A stretch of 29,540 bases of DNA from Anaerolineae bacterium (GTDB lineage: Bacteria; Chloroflexota; Anaerolineae; Promineifilales; Promineifilaceae). The DNA lies in the NCBI GenBank assembly GCA_028277515.1, contig JANQGC010000125.1, forward strand, positions 1 through 29,540, given 5' to 3'. Positions 22,683 to 29,540 of the stretch are shown in pieces (the stretch's first letter is position 1; each line of letters begins with the position of its first letter). The notes beneath the pieces were generated by a model, which worked only from the letters and a program-made list of their open reading frames with translations, was not told the origin of the DNA and did no database searches. A program made the translations under genes and the position numbers.

Positions 22683-23675
22683 TTACTCTCCTTTTCCGGG
22701 AACATTAGGCAGCAATACTCTCTCTAAATCAAGCAACCGATGAACCGGTGGCCAACCATGCTTTTTGAGCGCCTCAATCACAATCTCGCCGCCAAAACGG
22801 TGTAAAAAAGTAAACGCCAACAATCGTTCCCCCAAAATTGGCTCTAATAATTGCTGCGGATCGTAAGCTGCGAATATGGCTCGAAACAGTTCCTGGTCCT
22901 GTTGGCAAAGGCCATGCCACAGGGGAATCCATTCATAATCGGGTACGCCGACTTCGGCATCGGCCCAATCAATCACGGCCGACACCCGCCATCTCCCCTC
23001 TTCCTCAAGTAATAATAGATGGTCCTGCGTCAAATCGGCGTTGAGCAAACACAACGGCCGTTCCGCCAACCACACCGGCTCCATTCCGGCCAGGAACTGT
23101 TCGACTTCACGAACAACCCGATCAGAAAACGGCCGTTCCTGTTGCAGGTGTCGCAGCGTCCTTTCCCGATTTTTCAGCAAAAAATCACGCCACTGCTCCC
23201 AAGAACGGAAAAGGCTCTCCGGAATAGGTCCACCGTGCAGTTTGCGGATCAGGCTGCCCAATTGTCGGCCGATAACGCGCTTGTCATTTTCAGACAACAA
23301 ATGCGCCACCTCACGAATCGGTTTCCCAGGACAAAAAGAGAAGACGAGATAAGGCCACTCTATACGATCATGATAGACGCCCTCAGCTAATACGCGCGGC
23401 ATATGGGGCAGCCGATCCTGGAGTGTTGCATAAACGATGCGCTCCCGATCAAAATCAGCCGCGAAAATTGGCGGATAAATCTTCACCACGGCCGATCTGT
23501 CCACGATAAAAACCACACAAGATCCCGGATATCCGGCCTCAATCGCCCGCGCTTCACCCAATTGATGGCTTTGGCAGATGCGCCGGACGACCGGCCGCCA
23601 CAGGTTGATGTCCGTAAAAATCGCACCCCAACTGCTGCGGTCAATTTGCCCAGGAAGAAATGAACTCCGATCCAT
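22683..23675 (-). CDS. APH-family phosphotransferase (aminoglycoside/choline-kinase-like)
   Basis: A 330-aa protein with the protein-kinase-like fold of the APH family. N-terminal lobe: VVFIVDRSAVVKIYPP, whose lysine would contact ATP. Catalytic loop: LLNADLTQDHLLLL, with the catalytic aspartate kept but the usual leading histidine (H-x-D) replaced by asparagine. Metal motif: VIDWADAEVGVPDYEW. Such proteins phosphorylate aminoglycosides, choline, homoserine, fructosamines or other small molecules; nothing here shows which, and a resistance role should not be assumed. It stands alone on the minus strand, divergent from the GcvT-like gene (about 170 bases). Confidence 0.85.
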   Translation of the reverse strand: MDRSSFLPGQIDRSSWGAIFTDINLWRPVVRRICQSHQLGEARAIEAGYPGSCVVFIVDRSAVVKIYPPIFAADFDRERIVYATLQDRLPHMPRVLAEGVYHDRIEWPYLVFSFCPGKPIREVAHLLSENDKRVIGRQLGSLIRKLHGGPIPESLFRSWEQWRDFLLKNRERTLRHLQQERPFSDRVVREVEQFLAGMEPVWLAERPLCLLNADLTQDHLLLLEEEGRWRVSAVIDWADAEVGVPDYEWIPLWHGLCQQDQELFRAIFAAYDPQQLLEPILGERLLAFTFLHRFGGEIVIEALKKHGWPPVHRLLDLERVLLPNVPGKGE

Positions 23676-23842
23676 GATGCTATCTACGTGAAACTGCTAT
23701 CTAATGGTGGTTCACAAGCCCATAATAGAATATGATCACGTTTAGAAGCAAGAAGGAATAATTAACAATTCAACCGTTCAACAATTTTCCATTAATTATT
23801 TTCCTCATCTTCAACCCGGAGAAAGCGTAAAGACGGAAATAC

Positions 23843-25033
23843 ATGCCCCTACCAACCCCTTTTCACCCCAAAACCGCTCCCCTATGCGAAAGTCACGAAT
23901 GGCGTAACTGGTCCGGCTATCTCGCTGCCAGCCTATATGAGCCATCTTTTGAGCGAGAATACTTCGCTATACGAAACAGTGCAGCCCTGATCGACGTCTC
24001 CCCCCTCTTCAAATACGAGATCAGCGGACCCGATGCTGCCCGCGTGGTGGACCGCCTGATCACCCACAATATCAGCAAATGCCGCGTTGGCCAGGTGTTT
24101 TATTCTCCCTGGTGTGATGAAGATGGCAAGGTCATCGACGATGGCGTGATTGTTCGCCTGGAAGAGAATCATTTCCGCATCAGCGCCGCCGACCCCAATC
24201 TCAACTGGTTCCAGGATGTGGCGTATGGTTTTGATGCCCGGGTTCAGGATGTCTCGGCCGATCTGGCCGCCCTCTCTCTGCAAGGTCCAAACAGCCGTGC
24301 CATTCTCCATGATTTGTTGGAAGATGGCGATAGCAACAACCTGAAATATTTCTATTCAACCGGCGGTCGAATCGCCGGTTTTCCCTTGACCGTCACCCGC
24401 ACCGGCTACACCGGCGACCTGGGCTACGAGCTATGGGTCCGCCCCGAACATGCCGAAACGCTCTGGGACTGTCTGGTAGAAGCAGGAACCCCCTACGGCG
24501 CTTTACCTGCGGGCATGGTCGCCCTGGACATCGCCCGCATTGAAGCCGGCCTGCTGTTGATCGAGGTTGATTATATATCATCCCGCCATGCGCGCATCGC
24601 AGACCAGAAATCCTCGCCCTATGAACTGGGATTAGGTTGGGCTGTGGATCTGAATAAGGATCGTTTTATCGGCCAAAAAGCGCTGGCCGCCGAAAAAAAG
24701 CAGGGATCTCCCTGGACCTTCATCGGTGTGGCCATTGATTGGCCGGACCTTGAACGCCTTTTTGACCAGGTTAATTTGCCGCCGCAGGTCACCGGACATG
24801 CCTCACGCGATTCTGTACCTTTATATAAAGGCGGCCGTCAGGTGGGCCAAATCACCAGCCGCACCTTTTCACCTATTCTCAAGAAATACATTGGCCTGGG
24901 CACGATCTTATCCGATTGCGCGGCCGAAAATTCCCCGGTCGAAATAGAGATAACCGTCGAATACAGCCGCGAACGCGGCCGGGCCACCATCGTTAAAACC
25001 CCCTTTTACGACCCAGCACACAAAAAAGGATGA
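23843..25033 (+). CDS. Aminomethyltransferase-family protein (GcvT-like, folate-dependent)
   Basis: A 396-aa protein of about GcvT length. Motifs: FAIRNSAALIDVSPLFKYEI near residue 45, KVIDDGVIVRL (the folate-linked aspartate region, about residue 95-105), LSLQGPNSRAIL, TRTGYTGDLGYELWV, GMVALDIARIEAGL and the C-terminal beta-barrel. GcvT uses tetrahydrofolate to take the methylene group from the glycine-cleavage carrier; relatives (DmdA, DMG/sarcosine-dehydrogenase C-domains) demethylate other compounds. No gcvH or gcvP is close and the next genes are flavoproteins and an aldehyde dehydrogenase, so a demethylase role is as likely as glycine cleavage. A 33-bp palindrome begins four bases after the stop codon. 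Confidence 0.87.
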   Translation: MPLPTPFHPKTAPLCESHEWRNWSGYLAASLYEPSFEREYFAIRNSAALIDVSPLFKYEISGPDAARVVDRLITHNISKCRVGQVFYSPWCDEDGKVIDDGVIVRLEENHFRISAADPNLNWFQDVAYGFDARVQDVSADLAALSLQGPNSRAILHDLLEDGDSNNLKYFYSTGGRIAGFPLTVTRTGYTGDLGYELWVRPEHAETLWDCLVEAGTPYGALPAGMVALDIARIEAGLLLIEVDYISSRHARIADQKSSPYELGLGWAVDLNKDRFIGQKALAAEKKQGSPWTFIGVAIDWPDLERLFDQVNLPPQVTGHASRDSVPLYKGGRQVGQITSRTFSPILKKYIGLGTILSDCAAENSPVEIEITVEYSRERGRATIVKTPFYDPAHKKG

Positions 25034-25036
25034 CAG

Positions 25037-25069
25037 AGGTGACAGGCACTTTGAAAGTGCCTGTCACCT
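25037..25069. repeat. 33-bp perfect palindrome directly after the GcvT-like gene
   Basis: AGGTGACAGGCACTTT, one central G, then AAAGTGCCTGTCACCT: 16 bp of perfect symmetry. The same arms occur imperfectly at 6819-6850, and a 15-bp shortened form at 28521-28535. The position right behind a stop codon suggests a repeat that may act as a transcript end or stabiliser. Confidence 0.8.
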
Positions 25070-25151
25070 GGAGACAAGACAAAACATGACAAACCGCCAA
25101 AACCAAAAAATCCCCAATGAAGCTCCAGGCAATTGAAAACTAGGACGTCAT

Positions 25152-26756
25152 ATGGCCACAACTCAAAAATACGACGCTATCATCATCGGCGGCGGGCACA
25201 ACGGCCTTGTCGCCGCCGCTTACCTGGCTAAAGCGGGTAAAAAGACCCTGGTTCTGGAAAGGCGGCATCTCGTTGGTGGAGCAACCGTCACCGAGGAAAT
25301 CTACCCCGGCTTCAAATACACCGTCTTCTCCTATGTAGTCAGCCTGCTGCGCCCGGACATCATCCGCGATCTCCATTTGCCGCAGCATGGCCTGACTGTC
25401 CTGCCCCTGGAAAGCACGCTGACGCCACTGCTCAATGGCGACTATCTATACCGCGACGGTGACCATTTCCGTACCTTACGTGACATCGCCCGCCACTCGC
25501 CGCGTGACGCCGGTGCTTATGATGAATACGGCCGCTCCATGTATTTCATGGCCAAGGCCGTCAAATACATCCTGGGCATGATGCCCCCCGATCCTACCTC
25601 TTTCCGCCCTGGCGACTGGCTCGATTTGCTGGGCATGGCCCGCCATTTCCTGGGCCTGGGTGAGGAACAATTTTATCTGCTGGCCAAGTTGATGACCATG
25701 AGTTCGGCCGATTTTCTCGGCCAATGGTTTGAATCCGATCCCCTGGTGGGCACCATGTCCGCCAGCGGCATCATCGGCACCTTTCTCGGACCCCGTTCGC
25801 CGGGTACGGCCTATGTCCTGCTGCACCATTACATGGGCGAGATTGACGGCGCCTTCCGCGCCTGGGGTTTCGCCAAGGGCGGCACAGGCGGTATCGCACA
25901 AGCCATCGCCCGCTCCGCCCAATCTTTTGGCGCCGACATCCGCTGCGACGCTCCCGTAGCGCAGGTGATCGTTAAAAACGGCCGTGCCACCGGCGTCGCC
26001 CTGGAAAACGGCGATGAAATTGAGGCCAAAATTATCGCCTCTAGCCTGGACCCCAAGCGCACCTTCCTACAACTCCTCCAACCCAAGGAATTGCCGGCCG
26101 GCTTAGTCGAAAGTATCAGCAAATTCGATACACGCGGTTCATCGGGCAAAGTCAACCTGGCCCTGGACGCCTTACCTGACCTGGCCTGCCTGCCCGGTCC
26201 CAGCCACACCGGCCTCAAAAACCGTGCCCTGGCCGGGGCTATTTCGATCAGCCCCAGTGCTGATTACATCGAGCGTGCTTACGACGCTGCCAAATATGGC
26301 GAAATTCCCCAACGGCCGTTCATCGACGCCATCATCCCTTCCATGATCGACCCGCACATGGCCCCGCCGGGCAAACATGTCATGTCCTGCTTTGTGCAAT
26401 ACGCGCCTTATGACCTCAATGGCGGCTGGACCGACGAAAAGCGGGAGGCTTTCGGCGACGCCGTCGTGGACACCCTTACCCAATACATGCCCAACCTGAA
26501 GGACATCATCCTCCATCGCCAGGTTCTGACCCCGGTCGATATCGAGCGCATCGCCGGCATCACTCAAGGCAACATCTTTCACGGCGAACTGAGCCTCTCG
26601 CAGTTGTTCTTCCTGCGTCCGGCCGCCGGTTGGGCCAGATATCGCACGCCGGTTAAAGGTTTTTACCAATGCGGTTCCGGAACCCATCCCGGCGGCGGCA
26701 TCATGGGCACGCCGGGTCAATTTGGTGCGAGAGAGATGTTAAAGGAACTGAATTAA
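25152..26756 (+). CDS. FAD-dependent oxidoreductase, PYROXD2/phytoene-desaturase-like (first of two)
   Basis: A 534-aa flavoprotein. The start at 25152 has AGGA six bases before it. N-terminal dinucleotide-binding motif IIIGGGHNGLVAAAYLAKAG, then VLERRHLVGGATVTEEIYPG, both typical of the phytoene-desaturase-like branch that includes human PYROXD2. Near the C-terminus, YQCGSGTHPGGGIMGTPG is the conserved FAD-closing motif. The best-known relatives (CrtI) desaturate carotenoids, but no carotenoid genes are nearby, so another amine or lipid substrate is likely. A paralogue lies 179 bases downstream. Probably one operon with the GcvT-like gene. Confidence 0.88.
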   Translation: MATTQKYDAIIIGGGHNGLVAAAYLAKAGKKTLVLERRHLVGGATVTEEIYPGFKYTVFSYVVSLLRPDIIRDLHLPQHGLTVLPLESTLTPLLNGDYLYRDGDHFRTLRDIARHSPRDAGAYDEYGRSMYFMAKAVKYILGMMPPDPTSFRPGDWLDLLGMARHFLGLGEEQFYLLAKLMTMSSADFLGQWFESDPLVGTMSASGIIGTFLGPRSPGTAYVLLHHYMGEIDGAFRAWGFAKGGTGGIAQAIARSAQSFGADIRCDAPVAQVIVKNGRATGVALENGDEIEAKIIASSLDPKRTFLQLLQPKELPAGLVESISKFDTRGSSGKVNLALDALPDLACLPGPSHTGLKNRALAGAISISPSADYIERAYDAAKYGEIPQRPFIDAIIPSMIDPHMAPPGKHVMSCFVQYAPYDLNGGWTDEKREAFGDAVVDTLTQYMPNLKDIILHRQVLTPVDIERIAGITQGNIFHGELSLSQLFFLRPAAGWARYRTPVKGFYQCGSGTHPGGGIMGTPGQFGAREMLKELN

Positions 26757-26839
26757 ATGCTCAACAATCTCAGTTGTCACTCTATCATTCCCAAAATACC
26801 TCCACAAGCGCTGTTCATGGAACAAAAATACCCCCCACA

Positions 26840-26919
26840 TGTCATCCTGAACGAAGTGAAGGATCCTGGCGTCATCACAACAATTGCGCGAAAGATTTCT
26901 CACTCCGTTCGAAATGACA
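26840..26919. repeat. 80-bp foldback repeat between the two flavoprotein genes
   Basis: The left end TGTCATCCTGAACGAAGTGA and the right end, ending CGTTCGAAATGACA, are imperfect reverse complements; both carry the GAACG(A/G)AGTGA core. This resembles a dispersed intergenic repeat type known from many environmental bacteria. It ends 16 bases before the second flavoprotein gene, just ahead of its ribosome site (GAGGT). Confidence 0.75.
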
Positions 26920-26935
26920 GGATTGAGGTAATCCT

Positions 26936-28522
26936 ATGACCAAAAATCCAGAAGCCATCATCATCGGCGCCGGGCACAACGGCCTGACCACGGCCGCTTT
27001 ACTGGCCAAATCCGGCATCAATGTCCTGGTCCTGGAACAGCGTGACCAACCTGGCGGCGCGGCCGCTTCCGAGGAAATTTTCCCCGGCTTTCAATTCAAC
27101 ACCGGTTCTGATGATGCTTCTCTCTTTCAGGATCAAATCGTTCAAGAGTTGGATCTGGCCGCGCACGGCCTGACATTCCTGGAAAGTGATACCGCTGTCT
27201 TTGCTCCTCAGCCTGACGGAAGTGCCCTGACTTTATGGCGGGACAGTGAGAAAAGCGCGGCCGAAATCGGCCAAATCAACGCTCACGACGGGGCATGTTA
27301 TCCAACATTTGCCGCTCAAATCAACCGGTACGCCCAGGCCTTACGCGGCATGATGCTGCTCACCCCGCCGGAACTGATGGAACGCAGGCTGAGCGATGGC
27401 GCGGCCTGGGGTCGCCTGGGCCTCAACCTGCGCCGCATGGGCGGAATGCAGATGATGGAATTCATGCGCATCCTGCCCCTGCCCATCGCCGGCACGCTGG
27501 ACGAATGGTTTGCAAGCGACGCGCTGAAAGGGACATTAGCCCTGCCCGCTTTGCTGGGCAACCAGCTTGGTGTACGTGGCGGGGTAACCACCTTCATGTT
27601 CCTTTATCGGCACACTGGCGGCTTCCTGCGACATCGCGCCGTGAAGGGTGGAACCGGCCAATTATCGGCCGCCCTGGCCAAAGCGGCAAAAAAGTACGGT
27701 GCGCAGATCAGGTTGGGTTCGGCCGTCGATCATATCCTGCTCGAACGCACTCCTGAGCACAGCGACCGCACTGTTGGTGTTGTGCTTTCCGATGGAACAG
27801 AAATATCCGCTCGTCTGGTCATCTCCAACGCCGATCCCCGGCGCACCTTCCTGGGGCTGGTTGGACCAACGAAATTGGAGCCGCGCTTCGTGCGCCAGGT
27901 GCGCAACATTCTTTATCGGGGGGTGACAGCAAAGGTGCTCCTGGCCCTTAGCGGCCTGCCCTCATTCAAAGGAATCAAGCAGAAATCCCAACTCGAATCC
28001 CATATCCATATCGCGCCCGGCTTAGACTACCTGGAACGCGCCTATGATGACGCGAAGTATGGTGACTTCTCGGCCAATCCCGTACTGGATATCACCATTC
28101 CCACCCTGCTCGATCCCGGTCTGGCTCCTGCCGGAAAGCACATCATGTCCATCACCATGCAGTACGCCCCCTTCAACCTCAAAGATGGGAACTGGCCGGA
28201 AGCAAAAGAGAGATTGGGCGATGCGATCATAAACACCTTAAGCCAATACGCGCCCGATCTGCCGGACAAAATTATCGGCCGCCACATCCTGACGCCCTGC
28301 GATTATCAGCAGTCCTATGGCCTTACAGAAGGCAGCATCCATCATGGCCAAATGAGCCTCGACCAGCTGCTAATCATGCGGCCTATACCCGGCCGGAGCC
28401 GCTACCAAACGCCCATCGAAAACCTCTTTCTCTGCGGCGCGGGAACCCACCCCGGCGGCGGCGTCACCGGCGCTCCCGGATACAACGCCGCGCGGGAGGT
28501 AATCAAGTTTCTCAAAGGCTAA
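26936..28522 (+). CDS. FAD-dependent oxidoreductase, PYROXD2/phytoene-desaturase-like (second of two)
   Basis: A 528-aa paralogue of the preceding gene with the same layout: AIIIGAGHNGLTTAALLAKS, then VLEQRDQPGGAAASEEIFPG at the N-terminus, RAVKGGTGQLSAALAKAA in the middle, and FLCGAGTHPGGGVTGAPG near the end. GAGGT seven bases before the ATG supports the start. Within the pair, the C-terminal regions match most closely (YLERAYDDAKYGD and similar), while the substrate-side middle parts diverge, so they may have different substrates or form a heteromer. Downstream lie a small palindrome and a foldback repeat before the aldehyde dehydrogenase gene. Confidence 0.88.
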   Translation: MTKNPEAIIIGAGHNGLTTAALLAKSGINVLVLEQRDQPGGAAASEEIFPGFQFNTGSDDASLFQDQIVQELDLAAHGLTFLESDTAVFAPQPDGSALTLWRDSEKSAAEIGQINAHDGACYPTFAAQINRYAQALRGMMLLTPPELMERRLSDGAAWGRLGLNLRRMGGMQMMEFMRILPLPIAGTLDEWFASDALKGTLALPALLGNQLGVRGGVTTFMFLYRHTGGFLRHRAVKGGTGQLSAALAKAAKKYGAQIRLGSAVDHILLERTPEHSDRTVGVVLSDGTEISARLVISNADPRRTFLGLVGPTKLEPRFVRQVRNILYRGVTAKVLLALSGLPSFKGIKQKSQLESHIHIAPGLDYLERAYDDAKYGDFSANPVLDITIPTLLDPGLAPAGKHIMSITMQYAPFNLKDGNWPEAKERLGDAIINTLSQYAPDLPDKIIGRHILTPCDYQQSYGLTEGSIHHGQMSLDQLLIMRPIPGRSRYQTPIENLFLCGAGTHPGGGVTGAPGYNAAREVIKFLKG

Positions 28523-28535
28523 GTGACAGTCACTT
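28521..28535. repeat. 15-bp palindrome overlapping a stop codon
   Basis: AAGTGACAGTCACTT is perfectly symmetric around one base and starts in the TAA stop of the second flavoprotein gene. It looks like an internally deleted form of the 33-bp palindrome at 25037-25069. Confidence 0.55.
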
Positions 28536-28548
28536 GTCTGATATTTTT

Positions 28549-28761
28549 TGCACAGAGAACACCAAGAAGGAGCACGGAGATGCACAAAGTTTGAGAATTA
28601 ATAAACTCATTCCGTTCCCTACGCCTTCTCTGCGCAACTCTGTGATAATATACCTCCTAAAAAGGACATCCGGAAAGTGCCCTAAGTTACACAAAAGACG
28701 ATAAGAATAACTAAAAATCCTCCGTGTATCTTCGTGCCATCCTCTGTGCTCCTCTGTGCAA
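28549..28761. repeat. 213-bp foldback repeat with TTGCACAGAG ends
   Basis: TTGCACAGAG (28549-28558) and CTCTGTGCAA (28752-28761) are perfect reverse complements, and the bases inside continue as an imperfect match (GGAGCACGGAG versus CCTCCGTGTATC). A further inner unit reads CTTCTCTGCGCAACTCTGTG (28624-28643). It fills most of the 268-base gap before the aldehyde dehydrogenase gene. I see no coding frame in it. Confidence 0.6.
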
Positions 28762-28790
28762 TAACAATGTGAAATGATAAAGGAAAGATC

Positions 28791-29540
28791 ATGCTGCAAG
28801 TAAAAAACTACATTAATGGCACCTGGCGCCACAATCGCGCCGCCGAATTTCGTGATGTCTTTGATCCAGCGACAATGGAAACAATTGCCCAAACACCCCT
28901 TTCTCCCAAGGAGGATGTGGATGATGCTGCGCAGTCCGCGGCCGACACCTTTCCCGACTGGCGGCGCACCCCGGCCACGCAACGTGTGCAGTTCCTGTTT
29001 AAGCTCAAGGAATTGATGGAAGAACAATTCCTGGAGATGTCACGGCTGATCAGCCTGGAAAATGGCAAAACACTCCATGAAGCGCAGGGTGAGATGCGCC
29101 GCGCCATTGAAAACGTGGAAGTGGCCTGTGGCATTCCGCTGATGATGCAGGGTACCTTCTCTGAGGATATCGCCTCCGGCATTGATGAATTTATGATCCG
29201 CCAGCCGGTTGGCGTCGTGGCCTTCATCGCCCCCTTCAACTTTCCGGGCATGATCCCCTTCTGGTTTTTGCCCTATGCCGTGGCCACCGGCAACACGGTC
29301 ATTGTTAAGCCTTCCGAGCGCACACCCCTGACGATGACCATGGCCATGGAGCTGGTCGAAGCGGCCGGTTTTCCAAAGGGCGTCGTCAACCAGGTCAACG
29401 GCGGCGCAGACACCGTTAATGCCATTCTCGATCATCTGGCTATCAAAGCCATCAGTTTTGTCGGCTCGACGGCCGTCGCTCGCCACGTCTACGCCCGCGC
29501 CGCAGCCAACGGCAAGCGCGTCCAGGCCCAGGGCGGCGCT
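28791..29540 (+). CDS. mmsA: CoA-acylating methylmalonate-semialdehyde dehydrogenase (N-terminal part)
   Basis: The ATG at 28791 follows AAGGAAAG. The gene runs off the window after 250 codons. It starts [10 protein letters not shown], carries [20 protein letters not shown], then [10 protein letters not shown], and VIVKPSE, which together point to the MmsA/IolA group of aldehyde dehydrogenases rather than the general family. The catalytic cysteine and the CoA-related C-terminal region lie outside. The enzyme turns methylmalonate (or malonate) semialdehyde into propionyl- (or acetyl-) CoA with NAD+, in valine, thymine, beta-alanine or inositol breakdown. Following two flavoproteins and a GcvT-like protein, it probably ends the same catabolic route. 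Confidence 0.85.
   Translation, partial: MLQVKNYINGTWRHNRAAEFRDVFDPATMETIAQTPLSPKEDVDDAAQSAADTFPDWRRTPATQRVQFLFKLKELMEEQFLEMSRLISLENGKTLHEAQGEMRRAIENVEVACGIPLMMQGTFSEDIASGIDEFMIRQPVGVVAFIAPFNFPGMIPFWFLPYAVATGNTVIVKPSERTPLTMTMAMELVEAAGFPKGVVNQVNGGADTVNAILDHLAIKAISFVGSTAVARHVYARAAANGKRVQAQGGA

Noticed and set aside
22683..23675. Aminoglycoside-resistance gene
   Set aside because: The APH fold is shared by many small-molecule kinases; no motif here points to an antibiotic, and the first residue of the catalytic-loop HxD is changed to N.
26757..26939. Sixty-codon frame between the two flavoprotein genes
   Set aside because: It is a translation of the 80-bp foldback repeat and has no protein features.

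Overview
The window (29,540 bases, moderate GC) looks like a chromosomal segment of a free-living, metabolically versatile bacterium. The mix of sugar and amino-acid catabolic genes, the dispersed small palindromic repeats between genes, and the frequent CGGCCG palindrome inside genes would fit a Chloroflexota (Anaerolineae/Caldilineae-like) genome. That placement is inference and not proven by any marker gene. I see no rRNA, tRNA, CRISPR array, transposase or phage structural gene.

Layout. 1-1324: the end of an FtsX-type permease and its ATPase. 1461-3281: a secreted sorbosone/glucose-dehydrogenase-like beta-propeller with two C-terminal repeat modules. 3375-6748: a tagatose/psicose 3-epimerase-family protein, a Gfo/Idh/MocA oxidoreductase and a probable glycosyltransferase. 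6888-8997 (minus): a PlsC-like acyltransferase, a peptidase-S51-like C-terminal remnant and imidazolonepropionase (hutI). 9271-9984: a CPBP membrane protease. 9958-13828 (minus): an AT-rich, foreign-looking four-gene operon. 13943-16700: divergent galM and an xylB-like kinase. 16821-17321: a HIT protein. 17413-21899 (minus): an ABC-2 exporter, a NarL/DesK-type two-component system and a LysE-type exporter. 22343-22540: a decayed acyl-CoA synthetase fragment. 22683-23675 (minus): an APH-like phosphotransferase. 23843-29540: a GcvT-like protein, two tandem PYROXD2/phytoene-desaturase-like flavoproteins, and the start of a methylmalonate-semialdehyde-type aldehyde dehydrogenase, probably one catabolic cluster.

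The most interesting region is the operon at 9958-13828. In transcription order it encodes a ~202-aa protein of unknown family, a 475-aa QueC-like PP-loop enzyme with an ENG...HP region resembling QatC-type proteins, an XRE-ImmA/IrrE protein whose HExxH motif reads HGYAH, and a PIN-domain nuclease. QueC-like enzymes are known in two defence contexts (Qat and type IV CBASS, Cap9), but neither partner set is present here. The genes overlap or nearly abut, start from one near-consensus promoter (TTGACA-18-TATAAT), and that promoter is surrounded by three copies of a CCTGACATT-like site. This is a good candidate for an undescribed, self-regulated defence or toxin-antitoxin-like module.

A second theme is repeats. 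A 92-bp palindromic element occurs twice (9115-9206 and 19996-20087, opposite orientation, 76 of 92 positions identical by hand), with a probable truncated copy at 7533-7560. Several other short palindromic families sit between genes. The 10-mer AACGGCCGTT occurs at least six times inside genes and is absent from the foreign operon.
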